This document shows positions 9,599-18,133 of a DNA stretch of 35,839 nt, in pieces. Source of the DNA: Alphaproteobacteria bacterium (lineage in GTDB: Bacteria; Pseudomonadota; Alphaproteobacteria; UBA6615); the NCBI GenBank assembly GCA_028279245.1, contig JANQOE010000025.1, forward strand, positions 1 through 35,839, given 5' to 3'. The notes below the pieces were generated by a model, which was not told the DNA's origin, did no database searches, and worked only from the letters and a program-made list of their open reading frames with translations. The position numbers and the translations under genes are program-made. Position 1 is the stretch's first letter, and every line of letters begins with the position of its first letter.

Positions 9599-9891
9599 TC
9601 GACAATGCCGTGCGTGTCGTGATCCATGGACGGGTCCAAGGTGTCTGGTATCGCGGCTGGACGGTGCAGCAAGCCAACGATCTTGGCCTGGCTGGCTGGG
9701 TGCGGAACCGCCGCGACGGCACGGTCGAGGCGTTCTTCGCCGGCGAGGAAGATACGATTGAAGAAATGGTGCGCCGCTGTGGTGACGGCCCGCCGGCCGC
9801 GCGCGTCGACAAGGTCGATCGTTATCCGGCCTTGGCAAACACACTGAAGGAATTCGGCAGCTCGCTATTCCAGCAACGGCCCACGGTCTAG
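9595..9891 (+). CDS. acyP: Acylphosphatase
   Basis: 98 residues, the normal size of the family. It hydrolyses carboxyl-phosphate bonds of acylphosphates. The catalytic Arg20 lies in [12 protein letters not shown] and the catalytic Asn38 in [15 protein letters not shown], both in the canonical motifs. The GTG start overlaps the pccA stop codon by 4 bases (GTGA), so translation is coupled. The carboxyphosphate intermediate of the biotin carboxylase reaction is an acylphosphate, which makes the pairing suggestive, though any link is inference. The stop codon overlaps that of the convergent lipB gene by four bases. Confidence 0.96.
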   Translation: MIDNAVRVVIHGRVQGVWYRGWTVQQANDLGLAGWVRNRRDGTVEAFFAGEEDTIEEMVRRCGDGPPAARVDKVDRYPALANTLKEFGSSLFQQRPTV

Positions 9892-10574
9892 GCGGGACAG
9901 GCCGCCCGTGCGGTGCCGAACACATCGCTGAACGTCGCCATCAGCGCCGCATCCAGATCTGCCATGGTCACCGGATAGCCAAGGTCGATCAGACTGGTGA
10001 CCCCCAAACCCTCGTCGCCGATGCCGCACGGCACGATCCCGGCGTAGTGGCTCAGGTCCGGCTCCACATTGATCGAGATGCCGTGGTAGCTGACCCAGCG
10101 CCGCACCCGCATGCCGATGGCAGCGATCTTGTCCTCCCGGCTCTGGCCCCGGTCGACCCAGATGCCAACCCGGCCCTCGCGCCGTTCACCGATCACGCTG
10201 AACTGCGCCAGCGTGCGAATAACCCACTCTTCTAGGTCGTGCACGAAGCACCGGATGTCGGCGCCGCGCTGCTTCAGGTCGAGCATAACATAGACGATCC
10301 GTTGCCCAGGACCGTGGTAGGTGAACTGACCACCCCGCCCGCTGCGGTGCACTGGAAACCGGCTCGGCGCCAATAGATCCTTGTCCTTCGCACTGGTGCC
10401 GGCGGTGTAGAGCGGGGGATGCTCCAACAGCCAGATCAGTTCGCCGGCGGTGCCCGCGCGAATGGCCTGGACCCGGTCTTCCATTGCCGTCACCGCATCC
10501 GGATAGGCGACCGGCCGATCGTCGACTTTCCAGTCCGGGCCCGCCGGCGCAAAGGGTTGTTTTCTTGTGGTCAT
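9888..10574 (-). CDS. lipB: Lipoyl(octanoyl) transferase LipB
   Basis: 228 residues. LipB moves the octanoyl group from acyl carrier protein to the lipoyl domains of 2-oxoacid dehydrogenases and GcvH. Visible motifs are [15 protein letters not shown] (about 77-91), [21 protein letters not shown] with catalytic Lys149, and the acyl-thioester Cys183 in GIVPCGI. The length and absence of a signal peptide fit a cytoplasmic enzyme. I used the ATG at 10574; a TTG immediately before it would add one residue. It ends tail-to-tail with acyP and starts divergently from maeB across an 83-base gap. Confidence 0.96.
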   Translation of the reverse strand: MTTRKQPFAPAGPDWKVDDRPVAYPDAVTAMEDRVQAIRAGTAGELIWLLEHPPLYTAGTSAKDKDLLAPSRFPVHRSGRGGQFTYHGPGQRIVYVMLDLKQRGADIRCFVHDLEEWVIRTLAQFSVIGERREGRVGIWVDRGQSREDKIAAIGMRVRRWVSYHGISINVEPDLSHYAGIVPCGIGDEGLGVTSLIDLGYPVTMADLDAALMATFSDVFGTARAACPA

Positions 10575-10657
10575 CAAGGCGATTTGGTATGCCGCGCCGC
10601 CGGGACAAGCAAGGCGGGACCGGTCGGAATCCGAGAATCAGTGGCGGAGGAGTGTAG

Positions 10658-12928
10658 GTGACCGACGATTTGCGGGAAGCCGCGCTGCGTTATCACCGGG
10701 AGCCGAGCCCCGGAAAGATCGCCATCGCCCCGACCAAGCGCCTGATCAACCAGCGCGATCTATCCTTGGCCTATTCGCCCGGCGTCGCCGCCGCCTGCGA
10801 GGCGATCGTCAACGATGCCCCGGCCGCAGCGGAGGTCACCGCCCGCGGCAACCTGGTGGCCGTCGTCACCAACGGGACCGCCGTCTTGGGCCTGGGCAAT
10901 ATCGGTCCGCTTGCCGCTAAGCCGGTGATGGAAGGCAAGGCCGTCCTCTTCAAGAAATTCGCCGGCATCGATGTGTTCGATCTCGAATTGGATGCATCCG
11001 AGGTCGACCGGTTCGTCGACATCGTCGCGGCGTTGGAGCCGACCTTTGGCGGCATCAATCTGGAGGACATCAAGGCACCCGAGTGTTTCGCGGTTGAGGA
11101 ACGGCTGCGCGAACGCATGTCCATTCCGGTGCTGCACGACGACCAGCATGGCACGGCCATCATTGTCGCCGCCGCCGTCCGCAACGGCCTGCATCTCGTT
11201 GGCAAGGATCTGCGCAACGCCCGGCTCGTCACCTCCGGCGCCGGTGCGGCGGCCCTGGCCTGTGTCCGCCTGCTCAACAACATGGGCTTGCCGCGCGAGC
11301 ACATCACTCTGACCGACATCGACGGGGTGGTGCACACCCGCCGCGACAATCTAAATCCTTACCTCGCGCCGTTCGCCACCGACACCGATGCGCGAACCCT
11401 GGACGACGTCATCGCCGGCGCCGACATATTCCTCGGCCTCTCGGCCCCAGGTGTGTTGACCGGCGGCATGGTCAAGAAGATGGCCGCCCAACCGCTCATC
11501 ATGGCGCTTGCCAATCCGACGCCGGAGATCATGCCGGAGGAAGCGCGCGCCGCCCGCGACGACGCCATCATCGCCACCGGACGGTCCGACTACCCGAACC
11601 AGGTCAACAACGTTCTCTGTTTTCCCTTCATCTTCCGCGGCGCCCTGGATGTCGGCGCGACGCGGATCAACGAGGCGATGAAGGTGGCCTGCGTTCACGC
11701 GCTCGCCGATCTGGCGCGCCGCGAGGAGTCGGATATCGGCGCCGGCGCGTACGAGGCCGAACCAAGCCGCTTCGGTCCGACCTATCTGATTCCGCGCCCG
11801 TTCGATCCGCGGCTGATCACCGCCGTCGCCCCGGCCGTCGCCCGCGCCGCCATGGAAAGCGGTGTCGCGACCCGGCCGATCGACGACTTCCAGGCCTATG
11901 AGGCGCGGCTCAGCGAGTTCGTCTTCCGCTCCGGCCTGGTGATGAAGCCCTTGTTCACCCGCGCCCGCGCCCAGCCCCGGCGCATCGTCTATGCGGAGGG
12001 CGAGTCCCGGTCGGTACTCCATGCGGTGCAGACTGTGCTCGACGAGGGCATTGCCGAACCGGTGCTCATCGGCCGCCCGGATGTGGTCGGGCATCGCATC
12101 GAACAGTCCGGCCTGCGCTTCCGCGCTGGTCAAGATGTCGAACTCGTCGACCCCCAGGACGACCCCCGCTACCGCGAATACTGGACCCTCTATCACGACA
12201 TCATGGGCCGCCGTGGTGTCGCCCGCGATGAAGCACGCTCCCTAGTGCGCACCAACAACACGGTGATCGCATCCCTGATGCTCCGCCGTGGCGAGGCCGA
12301 CGCGATGATTTGTGGCACAGAGGGGCGTTATCACCGCCATCTCCGCCACATCATCGACATCGTCGGCCGCCGCTCCGGCGTGCGCCAACTCTCGGCGCTA
12401 GCCGTCCTGATCATGGCCCGTGGCACCTACTTCCTCGTCGACACCCACGTGACACCGGAACCGAGTGCCGAAGAGATTGCCGAGATGACGATCCTCGCCG
12501 CCGAGGAGGTGCGGCGGTTCGGCATCGCGCCGAAGATCGCGCTGCTGTCCCACAGCAACTTCGGCAGCTCCGACCAACCCTCGGCCCGCAAAATGCGCAA
12601 GGCGATGCGCATGCTGCGGGAACAGACGGATCTGGAGGTCGAGGGTGAGATGCACGCCGACGCCGCCTTGATCCCCGATCTGCGCAACGAGTTGCTACCC
12701 GGCAACTGCCTCGATGGCGAGGCCAACGTGTTCGTTATGCCGAACCTCGACGCGGCCAACATTTCGTTCTACCTGCTGCGCTCCCTGGGTGAGGGGGTGG
12801 CGGTCGGTCCGCTGCTGATCGGCGCGGCCAAACCTGCCTACATCCTGACGCCGAGCGTCACTAGCCGCGGCATCCTCAACATGAGCGCCTTCGCATCGGT
12901 CCGCGCCCAGCGTCAGGGCGCCGACTAG
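10658..12928 (+). CDS. maeB: NADP-type malic enzyme MaeB with C-terminal phosphotransacetylase-like domain
   Basis: 756 residues, the size of MaeB-type multimodular malic enzymes. It decarboxylates malate to pyruvate with reduction of NADP. The malic domain shows Tyr39 (LAYSPGVA) and Lys94 (PVMEGKAV) as catalytic pair, metal ligands in NLEDI (136-137) and HDDQHGTA (161-162), and the nucleotide-binding SGAGAAALA at 193-201. From about residue 430 the sequence is a phosphotransacetylase-like domain (RIVYAEGES, then [22 protein letters not shown]), which in MaeB is regulatory rather than catalytic; acetyl-CoA control is known for the family. GTG start at 10658 has GGAGGAG upstream. mgtE follows four bases later. 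Confidence 0.96.
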   Translation: MTDDLREAALRYHREPSPGKIAIAPTKRLINQRDLSLAYSPGVAAACEAIVNDAPAAAEVTARGNLVAVVTNGTAVLGLGNIGPLAAKPVMEGKAVLFKKFAGIDVFDLELDASEVDRFVDIVAALEPTFGGINLEDIKAPECFAVEERLRERMSIPVLHDDQHGTAIIVAAAVRNGLHLVGKDLRNARLVTSGAGAAALACVRLLNNMGLPREHITLTDIDGVVHTRRDNLNPYLAPFATDTDARTLDDVIAGADIFLGLSAPGVLTGGMVKKMAAQPLIMALANPTPEIMPEEARAARDDAIIATGRSDYPNQVNNVLCFPFIFRGALDVGATRINEAMKVACVHALADLARREESDIGAGAYEAEPSRFGPTYLIPRPFDPRLITAVAPAVARAAMESGVATRPIDDFQAYEARLSEFVFRSGLVMKPLFTRARAQPRRIVYAEGESRSVLHAVQTVLDEGIAEPVLIGRPDVVGHRIEQSGLRFRAGQDVELVDPQDDPRYREYWTLYHDIMGRRGVARDEARSLVRTNNTVIASLMLRRGEADAMICGTEGRYHRHLRHIIDIVGRRSGVRQLSALAVLIMARGTYFLVDTHVTPEPSAEEIAEMTILAAEEVRRFGIAPKIALLSHSNFGSSDQPSARKMRKAMRMLREQTDLEVEGEMHADAALIPDLRNELLPGNCLDGEANVFVMPNLDAANISFYLLRSLGEGVAVGPLLIGAAKPAYILTPSVTSRGILNMSAFASVRAQRQGAD

Positions 12929-12932
12929 GCCG

Positions 12933-14327
12933 ATGAGCGACACCGGCCTCGACATCGAGTCCAGGTCGGACCCGGCCGAAGGACTGGAGCGGGTCGATCC
13001 GGAGATCGTTCGTGCGGTCGATGCGGCGCTAGAGGCGGGGCGGCTCGAAGAGGCGGACAATCTCGTCGCCGATCTACACGCCGGCGAACTGGCCGACCTC
13101 CTGGAGGAACTGAGTAGCGAAGACCGTGTCCGCCTGCTCATGCAGTTGCGCGACCACCTCGACCCGGAGGTTCTAGCCCACCTCGACGAAGGCGTCCGCG
13201 AAGACGCGTTCGAGGTGCTGGACACCACCGAAGTCGCCGCGGCGATCACCGAACTCGAAACCGACGACGCCGTCGACGTTATCGAGGACCTGGCCGAGGA
13301 AGACCGGCAGGAGGTTCTGGACCAACTGTCGCCCGCCGACCGCGCCATTCTTGAGGAGGCGCTGTCCTATCCGGAGGACAGCGCCGGCCGCCTGATGCAG
13401 CGCGAGATCGTCACCGTGCCGCCGGAATGGACGGTCGGCGACGCGGTCGACTACATGCGCGCCCGGGCCTCCCAGCTGCCGCGCGACTTCTACGACATTT
13501 TCGTTGTCGATGGGGAGCGGCGCCCGGTCGGCGTGATCCCCCTCAGCCGTTTGGCCAAGAACCGCCGTCCGGCGCTGATCGGCGACATCCTGCATCCGGA
13601 TTTCGTGCCCATCGGCCTCGAAACCGACCAGGAAGATGTGGCCCTCAAGTTCCATCAGTACGGCTTAATCTCGGCCCCGGTGGTCGATGGTGAAGGCCGG
13701 CTGGTCGGGGTCATCACCGCCGACGACGTGGTCCAGGTCATTCAGGATGAGGCGGAGGAGGATCTGATGCGCCTCGGCGGTGTCACCGGCGATGACCTGT
13801 ATGGCGACGTCATCACCACCACCCGCGCCCGCTTCTCCTGGCTTTTCGTCAACCTGGGCACCGCCATTGTTGCCTCCATCGTCATCGGCTTCTTCGACGC
13901 GGCCATCGACCAGATCGTCGCCCTGGCGATTCTCATGCCCATCGTCGCATCCATGGGCGGCAACGCCGGCACCCAGGCGATGACGGTGGCCGTGCGCGCC
14001 CTGGCGATGAAGGAACTGACCGTCACCAATGCCGGGCGCGTCCTGGGGAAGGAGGTCGTGGTCGCCTTCATCAACGGCCTGCTGTTCGCCGCCCTGACCG
14101 CGGCGGTTGCCTGGTTCTGGTTTGGCGACCCGGCCCTCGGTGCCATCATTGCCGCGGCGATGATCTTGAATCTGTTGATTGCCGGCCTGGCCGGCGTGCT
14201 CATCCCCCTCGGTCTCGACCGGATCGGCATCGACCCGGCGGTGGCCTCGTCCGTCGTGCTGACCACCGTGACCGACGTCGTCGGCTTTCTCTCCTTTCTT
14301 GGATTGGCGGCATGGGTGTTGTTGTAG
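12933..14327 (+). CDS. mgtE: Magnesium transporter MgtE
   Basis: 464 residues with the full MgtE plan: a helical N domain (about 30-150) made of acidic repeats, two CBS domains (about 155-275) that sense cytoplasmic Mg2+, and five membrane helices (about 295-464). The membrane part has the conserved MGGNAGTQ motif and, near the C-terminus, TDVVGF with the Asp that lines the Mg2+ pore. It is predicted to be a Mg2+-gated Mg2+ channel in the inner membrane. It begins 4 bases after maeB, and its last 16 bases overlap the GNAT gene, so maeB-mgtE-GNAT probably form an operon. Confidence 0.96.
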   Translation: MSDTGLDIESRSDPAEGLERVDPEIVRAVDAALEAGRLEEADNLVADLHAGELADLLEELSSEDRVRLLMQLRDHLDPEVLAHLDEGVREDAFEVLDTTEVAAAITELETDDAVDVIEDLAEEDRQEVLDQLSPADRAILEEALSYPEDSAGRLMQREIVTVPPEWTVGDAVDYMRARASQLPRDFYDIFVVDGERRPVGVIPLSRLAKNRRPALIGDILHPDFVPIGLETDQEDVALKFHQYGLISAPVVDGEGRLVGVITADDVVQVIQDEAEEDLMRLGGVTGDDLYGDVITTTRARFSWLFVNLGTAIVASIVIGFFDAAIDQIVALAILMPIVASMGGNAGTQAMTVAVRALAMKELTVTNAGRVLGKEVVVAFINGLLFAALTAAVAWFWFGDPALGAIIAAAMILNLLIAGLAGVLIPLGLDRIGIDPAVASSVVLTTVTDVVGFLSFLGLAAWVLL

Positions 14328-14803
14328 CCCCGCGGATCCGGCCGGCCCGTGACACGGATGCCGACGGTCTAATCCATCTCATCGGCAGTTGCTGGTCGGA
14401 GTATCCCGGCTGCATCCTCGATGTCGACGCGGAGGAACCCCATCTCCGCGCCATCGCCACCCACTTCACCTGCCGCGGCGGCCGGTTTTGGGTGGCCGAA
14501 CAGGAAGCCACCATCGTCGGCAGTGTTGGGCTGGCTCCGGTGGATGATCCAAACGGGATCGAACTCCACAAGCTCTATGTGCTGCGGGAGGCGCGCCAAA
14601 CCGGGCTGGGTGGCACGCTCACCCAACTCGCCGAAGACTCGGCCCGCGAGGCCGGGGCCACTTTCATCGAACTCTGGTCGGACACCAGGTTCGAAACGGC
14701 CCACCGCTTCTACGAGCGGCGCGGCTACCGCCGGTCGCCGACAACCCGTGACCTGAACGACCTCTCGAATTCAACGGAATACCACTTTCGCAAGGACTTC
14801 TAG
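14312..14803 (+). CDS. GNAT-family N-acetyltransferase
   Basis: 163 residues. It has the single GNAT fold: N-terminal IRPARDTDADGLIHLI, a central strand GSVGLAPV, the acetyl-CoA pyrophosphate-binding motif A LYVLREARQTGLGGTL (Q/RxxGxG type), and a C-terminal AHRFYERRGYRR. This predicts transfer of an acetyl group from acetyl-CoA to an amine, but nothing in the sequence fixes the acceptor. The ATG at 14312 lies inside the 3' end of mgtE in another frame, a 16-base overlap that suggests coupled translation. Confidence 0.9.
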   Translation: MGVVVAPRIRPARDTDADGLIHLIGSCWSEYPGCILDVDAEEPHLRAIATHFTCRGGRFWVAEQEATIVGSVGLAPVDDPNGIELHKLYVLREARQTGLGGTLTQLAEDSAREAGATFIELWSDTRFETAHRFYERRGYRRSPTTRDLNDLSNSTEYHFRKDF

Positions 14804-14893
14804 CCACGCTGCTTGTGCTTCGACCGCCGATCCTTATATCCGGAGGGCCGGCTATCCGGCCAAAAGGAACTGGGGAGGCCATAGGCGGCACAC

Positions 14894-15568
14894 ATGCCAA
14901 CAGCTCTTATCGTCGGCGCCAGCCGCGGAATCGGTCTGGAACTCGCGCAGCAATATGTGGCCGACGGGTGGAATGTGCACACAACAGTGCGGCCCGGCGG
15001 GTCAAGCGACGCATTGGCTCGGCTCAACGGTGTTCGGGTGCACCAAGTGGATGTGCGCCAGCAGTCTGAGATCGACGCGCTGGCTGGGGCACTCGGCAAT
15101 ACACCGCTTGATCTGTTCATCCACAACGCCGGCGTCTTCGGTCCGCGGCAGGCCAGCATCGGCAACCTCGACCCAAAGGCCTGGTTGGATGTCTTGGAAG
15201 TCAACACCGTCGCGCCCATCAAGGTCGCCGAGGCGTTGTTGGAAAACGTGCTCGCCGGCGGCAAAAAGATGGCGTTCTTGTCTAGCCGCATGGGGTCAAT
15301 CGGCGGTGCCAGCGGCGGCGAGTACATCTATCGGTCTTCGAAGGCGGCGCTGAACGCGGCGGTGCGAAACCTGGCGATCGACCTGCAATCCCGCGGCCTG
15401 ATTGCCGCGGTGTTCCACCCCGGATGGGTGCAGACCGAAATGGGCGGCCCCGGTGCAACCCTAACCGTGCAAGAAAGCGTGCAGGGGCTGCGCCAGGTTA
15501 TTGCGGGTCTCGGACCCGCACAGAGTGGTGGTTTCCGGAATTATGATGGCACGGAGATACCTTGGTGA
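14894..15568 (+). CDS. Short-chain dehydrogenase/reductase (SDR), C-factor-like
   Basis: 224 residues, a classical SDR of small size. Visible are the cofactor-binding GASRGIG (residues 8-14), NAG in FIHNAGVFGP, the catalytic serine in FLSSRMGS, and YRSSK as the YxxxK catalytic motif, with HPGWVQTEMGG after it. NAD(P)H-dependent reduction of a carbonyl or oxidation of an alcohol is expected; the substrate is unknown. The sequence resembles the C-factor/CsgA-like SDR group. A short GC-rich stem-loop lies 5' of it. Its TGA overlaps the GTG of the truncated DUF3291 remnant. Confidence 0.92.
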   Translation: MPTALIVGASRGIGLELAQQYVADGWNVHTTVRPGGSSDALARLNGVRVHQVDVRQQSEIDALAGALGNTPLDLFIHNAGVFGPRQASIGNLDPKAWLDVLEVNTVAPIKVAEALLENVLAGGKKMAFLSSRMGSIGGASGGEYIYRSSKAALNAAVRNLAIDLQSRGLIAAVFHPGWVQTEMGGPGATLTVQESVQGLRQVIAGLGPAQSGGFRNYDGTEIPW

Positions 15569-15699
15569 TACCGTTTGAACTGGCCCAGACAAACATCGCC
15601 CGCGCCGTCGCCCCTATTGACGATCCAAGGTTGGCGGACTTCATAGCCGCCCTCGACGAAATCAATGCGCCGGCGGAAGCGGCTTTGGCAGGAGGGTGA
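15565..15699 (+). pseudogene. Truncated DUF3291-like N-terminal fragment (44 codons)
   Basis: A GTG start overlaps the SDR stop (GTGA) and opens a 44-codon frame ending in TGA at 15697-15699. It reads MIPFELAQTNIARA, then APIDDPRLADFIAALDEINA, and ends AEAALAGG. From memory this resembles the start of DUF3291 proteins (LAQ.NIAR, .APIDDP, FVAALD.INALAE), which then continue with SPGFVWRL; here that part is missing. The next gene starts two bases after the stop. The fragment is therefore read as the remnant of a DUF3291 gene deleted from about codon 38 onward, or a retained micropeptide. It also supplies the GGAGGG ribosome-binding site for the next gene. Confidence 0.6.
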
Positions 15700-15701
15700 G
15701 C

Positions 15702-16304
15702 GTGGCCGATCAACTGGACTTCTACTTCGACTTCTCCAGCCCCTACGGCTACCTCGCCGCCCAGGAGATCGATGCGCTGGCGGTGCGGCATAGCCTGACA
15801 GCCCGCTGGCACCCGACACTCATCGGCGCCGCCTTTAAGCAGACCGGCTCCCAGCCATTGCTGGGGGTGCCGATGAAGGGTGATTACGCGCAGCATGACC
15901 TCGGACGGACCGCGCGCCGGCTGGGCGTCCCATTCCAACTCCCGAAGGCATTCCCGTTTATGGCCGTCGCATCGGCCCGCGCCTTCTACTGGCGGGCGGC
16001 AACCGATGAGGCGGACGCCAAGAAGCTGGCGAAGGCCCTTTACCGCACCGCCTTCGCCGACGGTGCCGATATCTCCTCCGCCCAGTCTGTCGCGGAGATC
16101 GCCAGTGCGACCTGCGGCGTCTCTGCTGACGACGTACTGGCGGCGCTCAACGATCCGCAGCTTAAGGACCTCCTGCGGAACGAGGTGAACGCCGCCCTCG
16201 AGCGTGGCGTTTTCGGCTCGCCCTTCATCTTTGTCGGCGATGAGGCATTCTGGGGCTTTGACCGGCTGCCGGACGTCGAGGCTTGGCTGGAAGGCGGCTG
16301 GTAA
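15702..16304 (+). CDS. 2-hydroxychromene-2-carboxylate isomerase-like, DsbA/GST-kappa family protein
   Basis: 200 residues of the thioredoxin-fold HCCA isomerase/GST-kappa group. The N-terminal DFYFDFSSPYGYLAA carries the Ser12-Ser13-Pro motif that replaces the DsbA CxxC and binds glutathione. The C-terminal part has ERGVFGSPFIFVGDEAFWGFDRL, with the cis-proline of the thioredoxin fold and the WG(F/Q)DRL signature of the family. A role in glutathione-dependent isomerisation of an aromatic breakdown intermediate is possible, but no aromatic pathway genes are nearby. I chose GTG at 15702 because GGAGG at 15691-15695 is six bases upstream; the GTG at 15696 would touch the Shine-Dalgarno sequence. 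Confidence 0.9.
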   Translation: MADQLDFYFDFSSPYGYLAAQEIDALAVRHSLTARWHPTLIGAAFKQTGSQPLLGVPMKGDYAQHDLGRTARRLGVPFQLPKAFPFMAVASARAFYWRAATDEADAKKLAKALYRTAFADGADISSAQSVAEIASATCGVSADDVLAALNDPQLKDLLRNEVNAALERGVFGSPFIFVGDEAFWGFDRLPDVEAWLEGGW

Positions 16305-16364
16305 TGGCTGTCGCGGCCAGTCCTATCCAAATCATGTTGCGAAACCCAAGCTCGGAGGATCGAA

Positions 16365-16775
16365 ATGGCTGATATTCGGCTGTCCACCAACCTGCCTGCC
16401 AGTGCCGACGACATCTGGAAACTGATCGGCAATTTCAATGCTCTGCCCGATTGGCATCCTGCCGTCGAGAAAAGCGACCTGGAAGACGGCGGCAAGCAAC
16501 GCCGGGTGACCGTGGCCGGCGGCGGGGAGATAGTCGAGCGCCTGGAAGCCCACGCGGACGAGGACTATACCTACACCTATTCGATCGTTTCCTCGCCGTT
16601 TCCTGTCGCCAACTATCGCTCGACCGTGCGGATAGTGCCGAAAGACGACGGCACGTCGGAGGTTGAATGGCTGGGCTCGTTCGAGGCAGTCGGCACGGAG
16701 AACGAGGCGATCAAAACGATGCAGGGCGTCTATCAGGCTGGCATCGACAATTTGCGCAAGATGTTCGGCGGCTAG
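16365..16775 (+). CDS. SRPBCC-family (START-like) protein
   Basis: 136 residues, compatible with one START/Bet v1-like fold with a hydrophobic ligand pocket. Characteristic segments are the N-terminal LPASADDIWKLIGNFNALPDWHP, with the usual helix and DWHP turn, central strands ending in SPFPVANYRSTV, and the C-terminal helix YQAGIDNLRKMFGG. Such proteins bind lipids, polyketides or other hydrophobic ligands; no ligand can be named. The ATG follows GGAGG at a spacing of 6-7 bases. It lies 60 bases after the isomerase gene and ends convergently with the small lipoprotein gene, 9 bases apart. Confidence 0.88.
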   Translation: MADIRLSTNLPASADDIWKLIGNFNALPDWHPAVEKSDLEDGGKQRRVTVAGGGEIVERLEAHADEDYTYTYSIVSSPFPVANYRSTVRIVPKDDGTSEVEWLGSFEAVGTENEAIKTMQGVYQAGIDNLRKMFGG

Positions 16776-16784
16776 GCCGAGCCG

Positions 16785-17021
16785 CTACCGGAACAGCGAG
16801 TCCCGCTCGATCTGGTCCTTGCGGATATCGAACTCTTCTTGAGTGATCCGGCCGTTCGCCAGATCGTCTTCGATGCGGTCCATCTGCCGCTTCAGATGAA
16901 GTTCGTATCCGCCCGCGGCGGCGCCGGCACCGGCCGCGCCGCCGATGACGGTACGCGTTGAGCAACCGGCGACCGCAACGGCCAGACCGACAAGAACGAC
17001 AGGCATCACCAGGCTTCGCAT
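16785..17021 (-). CDS. Small lipoprotein with SHOCT-like C-terminal tail
   Basis: 78 residues. The N-terminus MRSLVMPVVLVGLAVAVAGC is a lipoprotein signal peptide with lipobox VAGC; Cys20 should be acylated. A short Gly/Ala-rich stretch (VIGGAAGAGAAAGG) recalls a glycine zipper. The remaining 35 residues (RQMDRIEDDLANGRITQEEF and on) resemble the short SHOCT-type helical motif found at C-termini of many proteins. I chose the ATG at 17021 because GGAG lies seven bases upstream; the longer upstream frame runs into mscS. The function is unknown. Since it follows mscS on the same strand by 58 bases, it may be cotranscribed with that gene. Confidence 0.78.
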   Translation of the reverse strand: MRSLVMPVVLVGLAVAVAGCSTRTVIGGAAGAGAAAGGYELHLKRQMDRIEDDLANGRITQEEFDIRKDQIERDSLFR

Positions 17022-17079
17022 TGCTTTCTCCAAGACGACGTTAAGCACGATTCCGTTTTGTTCCGCAGCGGCGTTGGGC

Positions 17080-17916
17080 CTACTCGGCGGCCGCTGCGAC
17101 CTGTTGCGGTAGCATATGCACAGTACGTTGCGGATAGGGGATCGAAATACCCTCTTGATCGAACTTCTCTTTGAGCGCGCGGGTAAGGTCGAACTTGACG
17201 CCCCAATAGTCGCCCGCGTCGCACCACACCCGCACCAATATGTTGACCGAGCTGTCGGCGAGTTCGTTGACCCCAACAAACACCGCCGGGTCGCGGTGCA
17301 CCCGACTGTCGCCGCCGGCCACCTGCTCCGCCAAGGCTAGAGCACGCTCGATACTGTCCTCGTACGCGATCCCCACCACCAGGTCGATCCGCCGGCTCGT
17401 ATTGAAGCTGTAATTCTTCACGGAGGACCCCCAGATCTGCGCGTTCGGCACGAGGATCTGCACATTGTCCGGCGTCGCAAACTCGGTGACGAACAGGTTG
17501 ATGCCCTTGATCGTTCCCGCCTCGCCACCGGCCTCGACATAGTCGCCGACCTTGAACGGGCGGAAGATCAGCAGCATCACCCCCGCCGCGACATTGCTGA
17601 GCGTCCCCTGTAACGCCAGACCGATCGCCAGGCCGGCGGCGCCGAAAACCGCGATCAGGCTGGCGGTTTGCACGCCGAACTGCGACAGCACCGCCAAGAC
17701 CGTGAAGGCAAGGACGAAATAGCGAACAAAGCTTGAGAAGAAGCCGCGCAGGGTTTGATCGAACTTGGTCGACCGGCCCAGTGTGCGGTCGACCAACCGC
17801 GAGGCCCACCCCGCGGCCACCCAGCCGACGATTAGGATCGCGACCGCGCCGACCACGTCCAGTCCGTAGGTCGTGACCAGCAACACGACCTGATCCGCAA
17901 TTCCACCCACTTCCAT
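17080..17916 (-). CDS. mscS: Small-conductance mechanosensitive channel (MscS family)
   Basis: 278 residues, close to E. coli MscS in length. Three membrane helices are visible (about 7-32, 52-75 and the pore helix at about 82-112). The pore helix has the Gly/Ala-rich pattern AVFGAAGLAIGLALQGTLSN followed by VAAGVMLLIFRPF, and then the MscS beta domain with KVGDYVEAGGEAGTIKGI and PNAQIWGSSVKNYS. It should release solutes on hypo-osmotic shock from the inner membrane. The ATG at 17916 has GAGGGAAAC upstream. It lies downstream of the agl operon on the same strand, with a stem-loop between, so it is probably a separate unit. Confidence 0.95.
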   Translation of the reverse strand: MEVGGIADQVVLLVTTYGLDVVGAVAILIVGWVAAGWASRLVDRTLGRSTKFDQTLRGFFSSFVRYFVLAFTVLAVLSQFGVQTASLIAVFGAAGLAIGLALQGTLSNVAAGVMLLIFRPFKVGDYVEAGGEAGTIKGINLFVTEFATPDNVQILVPNAQIWGSSVKNYSFNTSRRIDLVVGIAYEDSIERALALAEQVAGGDSRVHRDPAVFVGVNELADSSVNILVRVWCDAGDYWGVKFDLTRALKEKFDQEGISIPYPQRTVHMLPQQVAAAAE

Positions 17917-17969
17917 GTTTCCCTCGCCGACTGTGACTCCGCTGACGCGCGGGCCTTTGAAGCGTCAAG

Positions 17970-18002
17970 CGCCGCGCATTTCCTCACGGAAACGGCGCGG
18001 CG
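17970..18002 (-). terminator. Strong stem-loop between the agl operon and mscS
   Basis: Arms CGCCGCGC (17970-17977) and GCGCGGCG (17995-18002) pair perfectly, and an inner TTTCC/GGAAA pair extends the stem around a TCAC loop. It lies about 130 bases after the last agl gene and about 55 bases before the mscS start. There is no good T tract on the minus strand, so a classical Rho-independent terminator is not proven; it may act with Rho or protect a 3' end. Confidence 0.4.
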
Positions 18003-18133
18003 ACATGCATTTGGCGACTAGGCTATGCCGACTATTTCAGCGCCGCAAGTGACTCCAGAATCGGCTTGCGGTGCGCATCGGCGCGGAAATAGAGGCGCCT
18101 GCAGTTCGGTCCCGCCAGGGTAGGCGGGTCCGG

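Noticed and set aside
14846..14861. GGCCGG-CTAT-CCGGCC hairpin upstream of the SDR gene as a terminator
   Set aside because: It has only AAAA after it on the plus strand. It could act as a weak terminator on the minus strand, but no minus-strand gene ends there.
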